Of a DNA stretch of 64,000 nucleotides, positions 37,010 through 46,159 are shown piece after piece (position 1 is the stretch's first letter; every line of letters begins with the position of its first letter). Made by a program: the position numbers and the translations under genes. The notes under the pieces are model-generated. The model ran no database searches. It saw only the letters and a program-made list of their open reading frames with translations, and was not told where the DNA came from. The stretch is from assembly GCF_900107275.1 (NCBI RefSeq), contig NZ_FNPI01000001.1, positions 310,001-374,000 on the forward strand, given 5' to 3'. The stretch comes from Evansella caseinilytica. Lineage in GTDB: Bacteria; Bacillota; Bacilli; Bacillales; Salisediminibacteriaceae.

Positions 37010-38451
37010 TGAACAGTCCGGTGCTGATTTCCTTAACGATCTTTTTAACACTTATTTTTGTCATTGGCTTTTGGTCTGCAAAGCAGCTTCACCAAAAACA
37101 AAATACATTTTTACAAGAATATTTTCTTGGCAGTCGGGATCTTGGCGGGTTTATTCTGGCGATGACGATGGTTGCCACATACGGCAGCGCCAGCAGCTTT
37201 CTCGGCGGACCGGGAGCTGCTTACACACAGGGCCTTGGCTGGGTGTTGCTCGCAATGACACAGGTGGCCACCGGCTATTTTGTCTTGTTGATTCTCGGAA
37301 AAAAATTTGCGATTATGGCACGGAAATATCATGCGATCACGTTAATCGATTTTTTAAAGAACAGATATAATAGCAAGACGGTCGTTATCCTTTCCGCGAT
37401 CAGCATCGTCGTCTTTTTATTTTCGGCAATGACGGCGCAATGGGTGGGGGGAGCGCGGCTTATCGAGTCGCTCACCGGTCTTTCTTACACAGCCGCTCTT
37501 TTCTTGTTTGCGTCAGCCGTACTCGTATACGTTGTCATCGGCGGATTTCGCGCCGTTGTTGTCACCGATACCATCCAAGGTGTTGTCATGGTTGTTGGCA
37601 CGGTGATTATTTTAGTCGGCACCATCATCGCCGGCGGTGGAGTTACTGCGATAATAACCGATCTTGCGGCGGAAAATCCGAACTTAATAACTCCGTTTGG
37701 GCATGATGGCGGTTTAACGCCTGCTTACGTTTCGTCGTTTTGGATTCTTGTCGGGGTAGGTGTCGTCGCACTTCCGCAAGTAGCAGTACGTGCGATGGCT
37801 TACCGGAATGCAAAAGCAATGCATCGGGCCTTGATTGTCGGCACCATCGTTGTCGGGGTTATCATGCTGGGAATGCACTTGATCGGTGTTTTTGCAAGAC
37901 CGATACTTCCGGGGATTGAAGTGGCGGACCAGGTCATGCCGTTAATTACTTTGGAAGTACTGCCGCCTTGGATCGCCGGAATGGTTCTCGCGGCGCCGCT
38001 TGCAGCCATTATGAGCACCGTCGATTCACTGCTGCTCCTAGTCAGCTCGACGGTAGTGAGAGATGTGTATTTAAATTATGTTAAACCGGATGCATCCAAT
38101 AAACGGGTACGAAATGTCAGCTTCGGTGTGACAGCCGTTCTCGGCATCCTCGTTTTCGCCTTGGCACTGCGTCCGCCGGAACTGCTTATCTGGCTTAATC
38201 TGTTTGCGTTTGGGGGGCTTGAAGCCGCCTTCATCTGGCCGCTGATTTTTGGCCTTTACTGGCAGCGTGGAAATAAATGGGGAGCGGTTGCTTCGATGAT
38301 TGCTGGTGTGCTTTCTTATATTATCATTCATCAATATTGGCCGAATCCGTTTGGACTGCACTCTGTGGTGCTGCCGGTTGCATTCTCGTTTTTTGCTTAT
38401 ATCCTTGTCACGCTGTCCACGTCAGAACGGGAAAAACATCTCGGCGCATAG
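37009..38451 (+). CDS. panF: Sodium/pantothenate symporter
   Basis: 480-aa sodium:solute symporter with about 13 helices. Visible: GSRDLGGFILAMTMVATYGSAS, typical of PanF, GVVALPQVAVRAMAYRNAKAMH, and LAAIMSTVDSLLLLVSS (sodium-site motif). The start overlaps the yhdT stop as TGATG, with GTGGGGGA upstream. The preceding TTG is an alternative. Imports pantothenate with Na+. Confidence 0.92.
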   Translation: MNSPVLISLTIFLTLIFVIGFWSAKQLHQKQNTFLQEYFLGSRDLGGFILAMTMVATYGSASSFLGGPGAAYTQGLGWVLLAMTQVATGYFVLLILGKKFAIMARKYHAITLIDFLKNRYNSKTVVILSAISIVVFLFSAMTAQWVGGARLIESLTGLSYTAALFLFASAVLVYVVIGGFRAVVVTDTIQGVVMVVGTVIILVGTIIAGGGVTAIITDLAAENPNLITPFGHDGGLTPAYVSSFWILVGVGVVALPQVAVRAMAYRNAKAMHRALIVGTIVVGVIMLGMHLIGVFARPILPGIEVADQVMPLITLEVLPPWIAGMVLAAPLAAIMSTVDSLLLLVSSTVVRDVYLNYVKPDASNKRVRNVSFGVTAVLGILVFALALRPPELLIWLNLFAFGGLEAAFIWPLIFGLYWQRGNKWGAVASMIAGVLSYIIIHQYWPNPFGLHSVVLPVAFSFFAYILVTLSTSEREKHLGA

Positions 38452-38528
38452 GAACAAACGAAAATAAATTATTCAGGAAAGCTGTCAAGCTGCAGCGCTT
38501 CCGCTTTTCTAATAAGGAGGTTGATAGT

Positions 38529-38852
38529 ATGCCAGTTTACCAAAAACTAGTAAGAGACCGGATCCCGGAAATCATTCGGCGAAACGGCTCCGAATGTGAT
38601 GTGAGGCGTCTTGATGCAGGTGAATTTGAGATGGAAGCGAAGATGAAGCTGCAGGAAGAACTTGGAGAATATTTAGAAGCTGGCAACGCAGAACAGGCAA
38701 TGGAAGAATTGGCAGATTTACTGGAATTGATTTATTGCTTAAGTGAGCATCACGGCTATTCCAAGGAGGAGCTGGAGCATATACGCTCAGACAAAGCGGA
38801 ACGCCGGGGTTCCTTTTATGAACGTTGGTACTTGGAGCGTGTCAGCGACTAA
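38529..38852 (+). CDS. MazG-like nucleotide pyrophosphohydrolase
   Basis: 107-aa all-alpha NTP-pyrophosphatase of the PRA-PH/MazG type. It begins MPVYQKLVRDRIPEII, and carries the metal motif EELGEYLEA with downstream ELADLLELIY. AAGGAGG lies 8 bases before the ATG at 38529; a longer open frame back to 38277 lies inside panF in another frame and is rejected. Substrate unknown. Confidence 0.87.
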   Translation: MPVYQKLVRDRIPEIIRRNGSECDVRRLDAGEFEMEAKMKLQEELGEYLEAGNAEQAMEELADLLELIYCLSEHHGYSKEELEHIRSDKAERRGSFYERWYLERVSD

Positions 38853-39024
38853 ATGATATCCGCTGATGCATAGTAGAGCATCGCAACCTTCCACCGCTTG
38901 CCGGTTTCAGCGAACAGAAAGAATAGCAAAATATAAAGCCTGAATTGTGGCTGCTCAAAAGCTGGATGTCTATCTTTTGAGCAGCCACAATCGTTATGTT
39001 TATTACGTTGACTTTCTTTTTTAA

Positions 39025-39170
39025 GTGTTTGTTCAAAAAGATTGGTTTTTACCATATTGAACAAGCACGAAGCACTGAGTGGAGCCGATGCATTGTTTTC
39101 AAGTAGGCTAGAAGTGGTTTTCTCACAGCCTACCATCGAGCGGTACCATTGAATTTTTGAACACGCTCTT
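39025..39170 (+). mobile_element. Family A element (short form)
   Basis: GTGTTTGTTCAAAAAGATTGG and its hairpin partner at the left, AGCACTGAGTGGAGCCGATGCATTG in the middle, and TTTTTGAACACGCTCTTAAT at the right. Same length class as 10228-10373. Confidence 0.78.
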
Positions 39171-39242
39171 AATGGGAAACATACGAGTGTTGTCGATTTA
39201 TTATTGTATGTTCCGTCCCCCGTTCTCTATGTTTGTGTTCCG

Positions 39243-39371
39243 TCATGCTGTTTGAGCCTCCTGAAATAGCATCTTGGCAAAAAGCGGTAACCGCTGGTGA
39301 AGATCTCCGCTTGGATTCCATACAATTTTAGAGTTTCCCACCATTATGCCAAGTTTCCGGGCTTTTGTCAT
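39243..39371 (-). other. Short unassigned open frame (42 codons)
   Basis: Reads MTKARKLGIMVGNSKIVWNP and ends LFQEAQTA. There is no clear ribosome site, though a TTATAAT-like sequence lies close upstream. It may be a relic or a small gene. The rest of 39171-39626 shows nothing. Confidence 0.25.
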
Positions 39372-39626
39372 GATACATTATAAATAGCAGGCTGTATGCG
39401 TAATTTTGGATCATTTTTTTGAAAAAAATAAAGCTTTTTCAAGCCAATTTTTATTTGTCTGAAGCGGTTAGTTTTTTTCAAAGCATTCACGCATGACATG
39501 ATGGTCGGGCAAGATTTGCTTTTGGTCCAAAAGCAAAGAACAATAATCATTTAGAAAACAGCCAAATAAAATGACAGAGAAAAAACGGTTTTTAAGGATG
39601 GACTGTTCACGGTGGGGGGCGCGGTG

Positions 39627-40172
39627 ATGAGAAAAATAAAATGGGTTATTCCGTTTTTTTGTATTGGGCTGATTACTGCCTGCAGCTATAAAGACGACGA
39701 GCTTGTTGCGACCTTTCGTGGACAAAATATTTATGTGCTTGATTTGAAGAAAACTTCCGAAGTGTCCGATGAGGATATTCCGGAAGTGACGCAAAACTAC
39801 GTGTTTCGGGAAGCTGTCGTACTGGAAGCAAAGGAGCGTGGAATAACCGTATCCGCTGAGGAGATCGATAACGAAATCGCCTATGTGTTTAATAATTATG
39901 AGCAGCTCGGACTGGAGGATATAACGAAGCATCTGAAGAATCAGGCAAAAAAATATAACATGAGCTATGAAGACTATTTAAATACTGTTTACCGCGAAGA
40001 AATCGAAAAAAGCCGATACGTGATAAAAATGATGGATGAAATTTTCGATGTACAAAGTGTGGATGAAATGAAGAACATCGGCTTTTTTCAGCAGCAGGAA
40101 CAGCAATTTCAAGAATGGTATTCTGCCATTCTTGAAAAATATCAGGATGACATCGAGTTTTATTATTATTAG
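39627..40172 (+). CDS. SurA-like lipoprotein, N-terminal chaperone domain only
   Basis: 181-aa lipoprotein. Signal MRKIKWVIPFFCIGLITAC with lipobox ITAC. It resembles the N-terminal SurA/PrsA chaperone domain (EAVVLEAKERGITVSAEEID), but no parvulin isomerase domain follows. It ends FYYY with a TAG that is the first bases of a family A element, so the C-terminus may be truncated. GGGGGG lies about 12 bases upstream and ATG at 39627 is preferred over a GTG at 39624. Likely an extracytoplasmic folding factor; not proven. Confidence 0.72.
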   Translation: MRKIKWVIPFFCIGLITACSYKDDELVATFRGQNIYVLDLKKTSEVSDEDIPEVTQNYVFREAVVLEAKERGITVSAEEIDNEIAYVFNNYEQLGLEDITKHLKNQAKKYNMSYEDYLNTVYREEIEKSRYVIKMMDEIFDVQSVDEMKNIGFFQQQEQQFQEWYSAILEKYQDDIEFYYY

Positions 40173-40397
40173 AGCGTTTTCAAAAAGGCAATGGCTCCGC
40201 TCGATGCGCCATCTACGAGAAAACCACTCATAGCTGACATGAAAAGAATGCATCGGCTCCACTCATTGTCTCTTCCTCTGCTAGTAGAGAGCTGACGTCT
40301 GTCCGTCGAGACAGTTCGCAGTGTCTCAGTGAAGAACAGCTCATTGCTTCGTGTTTGTTCAAAAAGATGAAAAGCGGTCTTTTTGAACAAACACGAT
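40171..40397 (-). mobile_element. Family A element (long form)
   Basis: Reverse orientation: AGAGCGTTTTCAAAAAGGCAATGG, CTCCGCTCGATGCGCC, GAATGCATCGGCTCCACTC, then TGTCTCAGTGAAG and GCTCATTGCTTCGTGTTTGTTC with the terminal hairpin. Its first base overlaps the TAG of the lipoprotein gene. Confidence 0.82.
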
Positions 40398-40420
40398 GAA
40401 ATATTCAGGTCTGCTGCTGT

Positions 40421-40567
40421 AGGAGGATGCTAAAAAAGTACGTAAAAAACTGAGAGCGTCGCAGTAACGTTGTTTCTCCGCCATTACTGTACATTCAGTA
40501 CACGGGTGCTCGCCCTGCCGCGCCTTTCCCTGCTTCCCATTGCGATGTCGCCTTTTTGTAACACTTA
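40421..40567 (+). mobile_element. Family B element, diverged
   Basis: AGGAGGATGCTAAAAAAGTACG at left and GATGTCGCCTTTTTGTAACAC at right; the core TTGTTTCTCCGCC and CCTGCCGCGCC keep the family order. Confidence 0.65.
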
Positions 40568-40578
40568 TGCCAAAAGGT

Positions 40579-41106
40579 TTAGGCAGGGGAAACTATCGTT
40601 TCCCAGCCGTAAGCAACTTCCTTATATTGGTTGTTGTCAATCGTAATCTCATCTTCGCCGCTGACGATTCCTCCCAGTTTTTCATAGAAGGAGCAGGCTG
40701 GATTTTCCGCCAAGGCCCATATGATCATAGAATAAAGCTGATTTTTTTTCAGGTGTTCAACAACTGCATAAAACAACTTTTCACCGATTCCTTTCCCCCA
40801 CTCCGAGGAAAGGAGGTAAATAGCAAACAATTCACCTGTAAAATCAGGATATTTTTCCTGTTGACGATTGATACCGCAGCTTGCAAAGCCGATGATCTCG
40901 CCAGCTTCATTTTCAGCGACGAAAATTCCCGCTTTTTCCTGCGGCTGATGCATGGCATTTTCCCAACTCCTCCTTCTTTGCTCATGTGAAAGCGTGTCGA
41001 GGAAGCTCTTTGGAAAAATGTGCTGATACGCAGCCTGCCAGCTTTTCACATGAACAGTTGCAATAGCATCAATATCCTCTGTTGTTGCATAACGAATGCT
41101 TGACAT
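40579..41106 (-). CDS. GNAT N-acetyltransferase
   Basis: 175-aa acetyltransferase. Visible: IRYATTEDIDAIATVHVKSWQ at the N-terminus, FVAENEAGEIIGFASCG, acetyl-CoA loop SEWGKGIGEKL, and ENPACSFYEKLGG. The start at 41106 has GAGGTG 6 bases upstream. Substrate unknown. Confidence 0.88.
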   Translation of the reverse strand: MSSIRYATTEDIDAIATVHVKSWQAAYQHIFPKSFLDTLSHEQRRRSWENAMHQPQEKAGIFVAENEAGEIIGFASCGINRQQEKYPDFTGELFAIYLLSSEWGKGIGEKLFYAVVEHLKKNQLYSMIIWALAENPACSFYEKLGGIVSGEDEITIDNNQYKEVAYGWETIVSPA

Positions 41107-41229
41107 CCACATCACCTCATTAAAAAAAATTCGCCATCAGCTTAATCATTGTTACTTGTCGCGAACAGAATATTGTTCTTATTTTAACGCATGTTTGCTG
41201 ACGATGACAATGAATAATTGTGAATTACC

Positions 41230-41259
41230 TTGACATTTGTGGCGCTTGTTTCCTATGAT
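41230..41259 (+). promoter_or_regulatory. Sigma-A promoter upstream of hutH
   Basis: TTGACA (41230-41235) and TATGAT (41254-41259) with an 18-base spacer. Confidence 0.75.
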
Positions 41260-41296
41260 AAAAAGAAGTAGGTCACTTTCGAAAAGAGTGGTTGCG

Positions 41297-41344
41297 ATGA
41301 CAAAGCTTTTCATGCAATTTTATAAGGACGTCATGATGCAGTGA
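41297..41344 (+). CDS. Putative 15-aa leader peptide of hutH
   Basis: Short frame MTKLFMQFYKDVMMQ starting about 30 bases after the expected transcription start. Its TGA lies in the 5' arm of a terminator stem before hutH. The ribosome site (AAGAGTGG) is weak. The peptide has no His. Position and size are those of an attenuator leader peptide, but function is inferred. Confidence 0.4.
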   Translation: MTKLFMQFYKDVMMQ

Positions 41345-41383
41345 AGCGAGATCCGCTGAAGGATTTCACTTCACTGCTTTTTT
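41338..41383 (+). terminator. Attenuator-like terminator before hutH
   Basis: GCAGTGAAG (41338-41346) pairs with CTTCACTGC (41369-41377), with inner GATCC/GGAT pairing, followed by six T. It lies between the promoter and hutH, so it should limit expression unless relieved. Confidence 0.8.
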
Positions 41384-41422
41384 ATTGCTTTAGCATGATG
41401 CATGAAGAAAGGAGGCGGAACG

Positions 41423-42928
41423 ATGATTGTACTGACAGGGGATTCACTAACAATGGAGGACTTTCGGCGGGTTGTGCTTGAAAAGGAACCCGTCACATTA
41501 TCGGAGCAGGCGATGAAGAAAGTAAAAGAAACACGGGCGGCAATCGACGGCATTGTTGAAAATGGAAAAATTGTGTATGGGGTGAACACGGGTTTTGGGA
41601 AATTAAGTGATGTCAAAATCGCAGGAAACGAGGTGAAGACATTGCAGCGCAATTTGATTTTTTCCCACGCCTGCGGTGTCGGCGAACCGTTGGCGGAAGA
41701 AGTAGCGCGAGCAATGCTTCTTCTACGGGCCAACACGCTTATGAAAGGCTATTCCGGCGTACGGCCGGTCCTTGTTGAGCAGCTCCTGCTGTTTTTAAAC
41801 GAGCAGATTCATCCTGTGATTCCGGCACAAGGATCGTTAGGTGCGAGTGGCGATCTTGCCCCGCTGTCTCATCTGGCACTGGGCTTGATTGGCGAAGGAG
41901 AAGTCATATATGACGGGAAGCGGCAGCCGACGGCGGAAGTACTGCGGGAAAAACAGCTCCAGCCGTTGAGCTTGCAGGCAAAAGAGGGCCTTGCATTAAT
42001 TAATGGTACGCAGGCAATGACAGCTATCGGGGCGCTTGCATTCTTGGAAGCGGAAAAACTGTGCCGACAATGCGACTGGATCGCGGCGATGACGCTGGAA
42101 GGTTTGCGCGGCGTTATCGATGCCTTTGATGAAAATATCCATCGTGCGCGGGGACATCAGGAGCAAATCGAGGTGGCAGGAAATATCCGCCGGTTGTTGT
42201 CGGGAAGCCGATTAGTGTCAAAGCAGGGAGAACTGCGGGTGCAAGATGCTTACTCTCTACGCTGCATTCCACAAGTTCATGGGGCAACCCGGCAAACGCT
42301 CGCTTATGTGAAGGAGAAGCTGGCAATTGAAATGAATGCCGCGACGGATAATCCGTTGATTTTCGATGGCGGAGAAAAAATATTGTCCGGCGGTAATTTC
42401 CATGGCCAGCCGATTGCCTTGGCAATGGACTATTTGGGAATTGCCGTCGCGGAGCTGGCGAATATTTCGGAACGGCGGATTGAACGGCTGGTAAACCCGC
42501 AACTGAATGATCTTCCCGCGTTTTTAAGCGCGAAACCGGGGCTGGAATCCGGTGCTATGATTTTACAGTACACGGCGGCAGCACTTGTTTCGGAAAATAA
42601 GACATTGGCGCATCCTGCAAGCGTTGATTCGATACCTTCTTCGGCCAATCAGGAGGATCACGTCAGTATGGGAACGATCGCCGCCCGCCATGCCGCTGAA
42701 ATCATCAGTAATACCAGAAACGTATTGGCGATCGAACTCATCTGCGCCATGCAGGCAGCGGATATACGCGGACCGGAACAAATGGCCCGGGAAACAAAGG
42801 CGCTTTGGGAAAAAGGCCGTTCCATCGTTCCGCCGATAACCAGTGACCGCATATTAGCGAAGGACATTGCAAAAATGAACTCGTGGCTGAAATCAACGGC
42901 GGACTGCGCCCATGATCTGGTAGTATAG
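41423..42928 (+). CDS. hutH: Histidine ammonia-lyase
   Basis: 501-aa enzyme deaminating histidine to urocanate. The self-forming MIO cofactor triad ASG is at residues 141-143 in [26 protein letters not shown] and [13 protein letters not shown] are family signatures. ATG at 41423 has AAAGGAGG 8 bases upstream. No other hut gene (hutP, hutU, hutI, hutG) flanks it, unlike the B. subtilis operon. It ends in DCAHDLVV and seems intact. Confidence 0.95.
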   Translation: MIVLTGDSLTMEDFRRVVLEKEPVTLSEQAMKKVKETRAAIDGIVENGKIVYGVNTGFGKLSDVKIAGNEVKTLQRNLIFSHACGVGEPLAEEVARAMLLLRANTLMKGYSGVRPVLVEQLLLFLNEQIHPVIPAQGSLGASGDLAPLSHLALGLIGEGEVIYDGKRQPTAEVLREKQLQPLSLQAKEGLALINGTQAMTAIGALAFLEAEKLCRQCDWIAAMTLEGLRGVIDAFDENIHRARGHQEQIEVAGNIRRLLSGSRLVSKQGELRVQDAYSLRCIPQVHGATRQTLAYVKEKLAIEMNAATDNPLIFDGGEKILSGGNFHGQPIALAMDYLGIAVAELANISERRIERLVNPQLNDLPAFLSAKPGLESGAMILQYTAAALVSENKTLAHPASVDSIPSSANQEDHVSMGTIAARHAAEIISNTRNVLAIELICAMQAADIRGPEQMARETKALWEKGRSIVPPITSDRILAKDIAKMNSWLKSTADCAHDLVV

Positions 42929-43041
42929 CCACCCGCCCGGTGGAGAACAGTAGCAAGGGAGAATGCAGTGTCCCCTCTCGCGTTCTGATTGTAATTATCA
43001 TGTCAACATACGAAATCCGCGGATGAACAGCTGTGTTTTTT

Positions 43042-43908
43042 TTAACGCAGAAGCGGAGTTACCTTTTTTAGCATGTCTTCGATTTGCTGTGCATGTTTTG
43101 TATACATTTGTTTTGCGGCTTCATTATTTGTCTCCAGAGCAAATATTTCCAGATCCGCCTGGCATTTTTTTATCGTGGCGAGTAACAGCGGTTTTTCCTG
43201 AGGAGCCGGAACTTTCAGCTTGTCATCAAATAAATCCACTGTCAGCTGTCCGTAGGAGTCAACTTGGCCTAGATAAACATTTTCAATGGCGACACCGATT
43301 TTTTCCAGTTCCAGTTCGAGCCAGTTGCGGTTCAAGCCGACCGTTGCCAGCGGTTCGTCAAGAATTTTTCCATCCATGACCACCGTTTCCGGCTCTTTTA
43401 TCGGAGCGGTGCTCAAGCTCATATCCTTAGGAGTAAGCGGCTGATAATCTTTTTTTAACAGCACGCTGATGTCGCCGCTTGTTTCTAAAACGGCGAATTC
43501 AACGTCGGCTACCTGGAAGACATTTTTACTTCGCAGCTGCTTCAGTAATTCATCGGAGGAATAGCGTTCTTTTTTCAGGTTGTCCTCTAAAATTTTTCCA
43601 TCCTTTATTACCGGAATCCCTCGTCCATAGACGACATGTCGAAAGCGGGCGCTTTTGATTGTTAACCAGCCGATCAGGTACGGAGAGATTCCCCACACCA
43701 GTAACCCGAGTAAAGGAAAAGCAATCGGGATGGCCAGATTGATCGATCCGAGGGCAAGAATAACCCCGAGAACGATACCTGAAATAAATTCAAAATAGCT
43801 CACTTGTGCGAGTGATTTTCTGATAACCGAACGGGAAATAAACAACAGTAAAATAACGGCGATGCCGGAGCGGACGACAACTTCCAGCCAACCAGGCATA
43901 ACGGGCAT
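43042..43908 (-). CDS. DUF421 membrane protein with C-terminal DUF1657-like domain
   Basis: 288 aa. Three N-terminal membrane helices (about 12-85), then the soluble DUF421 domain with VVYGRGIPVIKDGKILEDNL. The last 50 residues (LATIKKCQADLEIFALETNN) match the two stand-alone DUF1657 proteins of this cluster, so it is a DUF421-DUF1657 fusion. Such genes accompany accessory spoVA operons in Bacillus. Probably in the spore inner membrane; function unknown. Last gene of the cluster. Confidence 0.87.
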   Translation of the reverse strand: MPVMPGWLEVVVRSGIAVILLLFISRSVIRKSLAQVSYFEFISGIVLGVILALGSINLAIPIAFPLLGLLVWGISPYLIGWLTIKSARFRHVVYGRGIPVIKDGKILEDNLKKERYSSDELLKQLRSKNVFQVADVEFAVLETSGDISVLLKKDYQPLTPKDMSLSTAPIKEPETVVMDGKILDEPLATVGLNRNWLELELEKIGVAIENVYLGQVDSYGQLTVDLFDDKLKVPAPQEKPLLLATIKKCQADLEIFALETNNEAAKQMYTKHAQQIEDMLKKVTPLLR

Positions 43909-43931
43909 TTGATCCTCCCCCCTTTATTTTT

Positions 43932-44138
43932 TTAAAATCCTTTGTATTGCGGCTCTTCGAATTCCAATTCTCCCACTCGTCTTTCCAAGTCAACGACGAT
44001 ACGTCTTGTTGTCAGGCAGGCGTCTTTGAATATATTCGCCGCTTCGCGGTCCTGCGACTGAATGGCAAAATGATTTAAGGTAGCTTCTACATTTTTTAAG
44101 CTGGCAACGCATTGCTTTACCTGTGATGCAACAGTCAT
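43932..44138 (-). CDS. DUF1657 domain protein
   Basis: 68-aa small helical protein beginning MTVASQVKQCVASLKNVEAT and ending EEPQYKGF. It is paralogous to the protein at 46160-46363 (MTVATQVKQT and EEPQYKQ). GGAGGAAC precedes the ATG. It lies 23 bases before the DUF421 gene. It is thought to be a spore protein by association; biochemical role unknown. Confidence 0.88.
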   Translation of the reverse strand: MTVASQVKQCVASLKNVEATLNHFAIQSQDREAANIFKDACLTTRRIVVDLERRVGELEFEEPQYKGF

Positions 44139-44263
44139 GTTAGGTTCCTCCAGTTCAAAAAAGTTTTACCGGCACGGGCTTGAAATTACAGCAGCCTGCG
44201 GATAGAAAAAGTCGGCGAGCTTTTCTTTCCCCGTTTTGCAGCCGGATGTGTCCCGCCCCCTGC

Positions 44264-45268
44264 TTACTCTGCTTCAATGGAAACAGCGTGGGCGATACAT
44301 GGAATCGTTTCCTTTTGTTGGAAGGATAATGGAGATAGCAGCGCCCCCGTTGCCACGATCAGCATCCGCTTCCAGTCGCCTTTTTTCATGCGATTGAGGA
44401 GATGTCCGTATGTAACGGCAGCGGAACAGCCGGCACCGCTTGCCCCGGACTGGACCGGCTGATCATCACGGTAGATCATGAGACCGCAATCGCGGAATTG
44501 TTCTTTTGCAATGTCGATTCTGTGCTTTTGAAGTAAGTCATAAGCAATCGTTTGACCGATTTTTCCGAGATCCCCGGTAACGATCACATCGTAATACGAT
44601 GGCGAAATGTTGCGATCCTTCAAATGTGCTTCGATGGTGTCCACTGCTGCCGGAGCCATCGCCCCGCCCATGTTATAAGGATCACTTAATCCCATATCAA
44701 TGATTTTTCCGATCGTTGCCGATGTAATGAACGGCCCGTTTCCGTTCGCTGTGACGATGGCAGTCCCCGCTGCGGTCACCGTCCACTGTGCCGTCGGCGG
44801 CTTTTGAGAGCCGTATTCTGTCGGATAGCGGAACTGTTTTTCCGTTGCCGCATTGTGACTGCTCGTTCCGGTGAGAACGTATTTTGCGCCGCCGCTGTTT
44901 ACGATATACGCGGCAAGAGCCAGCCCTTCCATCGAAGTGGAGCAGGCGCCGAACAATCCGAGATAAGGGACCGCCAATGTCCGTGCGGCAAAAGTTGTCG
45001 GTGTCAACTGATTCACCAGATCCCCGGCAAAAATGAACTGGATATCGTTCAATGTCAGTTTTGCCTTTTCCACTGCTTTGATGCATGCTTCTTCAAACAT
45101 GACTTTTTCCGCTTTTTCAAAAGAATCCTGCCCCAGCCACAGATCTGCATGAAGGGTGTCGAAATCGTTAGGGATTCTTCCTTTTGCTTCAAAGGGACCT
45201 GCTACCGTACCTGTTGATAAGATGACAGGTTTTTGTACAAATTCCCACGTCCGATGACCGACTAACAT
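44264..45268 (-). CDS. spoVAD: Stage V sporulation protein AD
   Basis: 334-aa thiolase-fold protein of the SpoVA dipicolinic-acid channel, which binds DPA and takes part in DPA uptake and release. Visible: HRTWEFVQKPVILSTGTVAGP, GACSTSMEGLALAAYIVN, GTSSHNAATEKQFRYPTEYG, SGASGAGCSAAVTYGH. Its ATG follows the spoVAC stop without a gap. The protein is intact. No spoVAEb follows, although most Bacillus SpoVA clusters have it. Confidence 0.95.
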   Translation of the reverse strand: MLVGHRTWEFVQKPVILSTGTVAGPFEAKGRIPNDFDTLHADLWLGQDSFEKAEKVMFEEACIKAVEKAKLTLNDIQFIFAGDLVNQLTPTTFAARTLAVPYLGLFGACSTSMEGLALAAYIVNSGGAKYVLTGTSSHNAATEKQFRYPTEYGSQKPPTAQWTVTAAGTAIVTANGNGPFITSATIGKIIDMGLSDPYNMGGAMAPAAVDTIEAHLKDRNISPSYYDVIVTGDLGKIGQTIAYDLLQKHRIDIAKEQFRDCGLMIYRDDQPVQSGASGAGCSAAVTYGHLLNRMKKGDWKRMLIVATGALLSPLSFQQKETIPCIAHAVSIEAE

Positions 45269-45748
45269 TTATAATCCACCCCATTCAGTGAACAATGTTT
45301 TAATTATTGCCACAATGAAGGCAGCAACCGTCCCGTAGACGATAACAGATCCAGCGAGCTTGAACATATTTCCGCCGACACCTAAAACATACCCTTCTGT
45401 CCGGTGTTCGATGGCAGCGGCAGCCATGGAATTGGCGAAACCGGTCACCGGCACCGCAGAGCCCGCACCAGCAAATTGACCAATGCGGTCATATACGCCA
45501 AAGCCGGTGAGGAGGACGGAAGCGATAATAAGCGTCGCGACAGTTGGATCTCCTGCCGATTTTTCTGTGAATGGAAAAAAAGTGTAGTAAAACGTTTGAA
45601 TGCATTGGCCGATAACACAAATGAATCCGCCGACGAAAAAGGCTTTGATGCAATTTTTCACAATTGGCCGTTTTATTTCACGTTCGCTGGCAAATTTCTG
45701 GTATTCTTGCTGAACAGGTGTCAGATTTTTCTTTTTCTGATCGGACAT
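45269..45748 (-). CDS. spoVAC: Stage V sporulation protein AC
   Basis: 159-aa membrane protein with about four or five helices, likely a mechanosensitive part of the SpoVA DPA channel. Visible: NCIKAFFVGGFICVIGQC, GFGVYDRIGQFAGAGSAVPV and TGFANSMAAAAIEHRTEGYV. ATG at 45748 has GAGGTGGG 5 bases upstream; a GTG at 45757 overlaps that site. Directly abuts spoVAD. A family A element lies 109 bases upstream. Confidence 0.94.
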   Translation of the reverse strand: MSDQKKKNLTPVQQEYQKFASEREIKRPIVKNCIKAFFVGGFICVIGQCIQTFYYTFFPFTEKSAGDPTVATLIIASVLLTGFGVYDRIGQFAGAGSAVPVTGFANSMAAAAIEHRTEGYVLGVGGNMFKLAGSVIVYGTVAAFIVAIIKTLFTEWGGL

Positions 45749-45856
45749 ATTGCCCACCTCGACATTGTATGATATTGTAAAAAGCTATAAAGCAATCGGC
45801 TAAACTCCGGTATACGGAAGCCGGCCATTGCCTGATGTATAAAAAATTTTGATTTC

Positions 45857-46088
45857 GTGTTTGTTCAAAAGAATTGTTTTTTATCTTTTTGAACAAACAC
45901 GAAGCAACGAGCCATACTTCACTGAGAAGCTGCGAGCTGTCTTATTGTGCCATCGCGGGGGAGGGTACTTGGATAATCCTCAGCGCAATACTAGCTAGCG
46001 GAAAAACAGACAATGAGTGATGCCGATGCGTGCTTTTCCCGCAGTTGGCGCATCAAGTAGAACCATTGCCTTTTTGAGCAGGCTCTTT
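45857..46088 (+). mobile_element. Family A element (long form) inside the spoVA-like cluster
   Basis: Left hairpin GTGTTTGTTCAAAAGAATTG...CTTTTTGAACAAACAC, then GAAGCAACGAG, GCTGCGAGCTGTCTTA, GACAATGAGTGATGCCGATGCG, and AACCATTGCC-TTTTTGAGCAGGCTCT. It separates DUF1657 from spoVAC. Confidence 0.82.
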
Positions 46089-46115
46089 TAGTTTGTTGGA
46101 AAAACTACCACTTTT

Positions 46116-46155
46116 ATAAAGGTTGGTGCGTCTGGCAGGCACCAACCTTTCAAAC
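46116..46155 (-). terminator. Hairpin after the first DUF1657 gene
   Basis: AAAGGTTGGTGC pairs with GCACCAACCTTT around GTCTGGCAG; on the minus strand it is followed by TATAAAAG rather than a clean U-run. It probably ends or slows the DUF1657 transcript. Confidence 0.6.
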
Positions 46156-46159
46156 ATTG

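Noticed and set aside
41230-41400. HutP-binding site as in B. subtilis
   Set aside because: I could not see the regularly spaced NAG triplets, and no hutP gene is adjacent.
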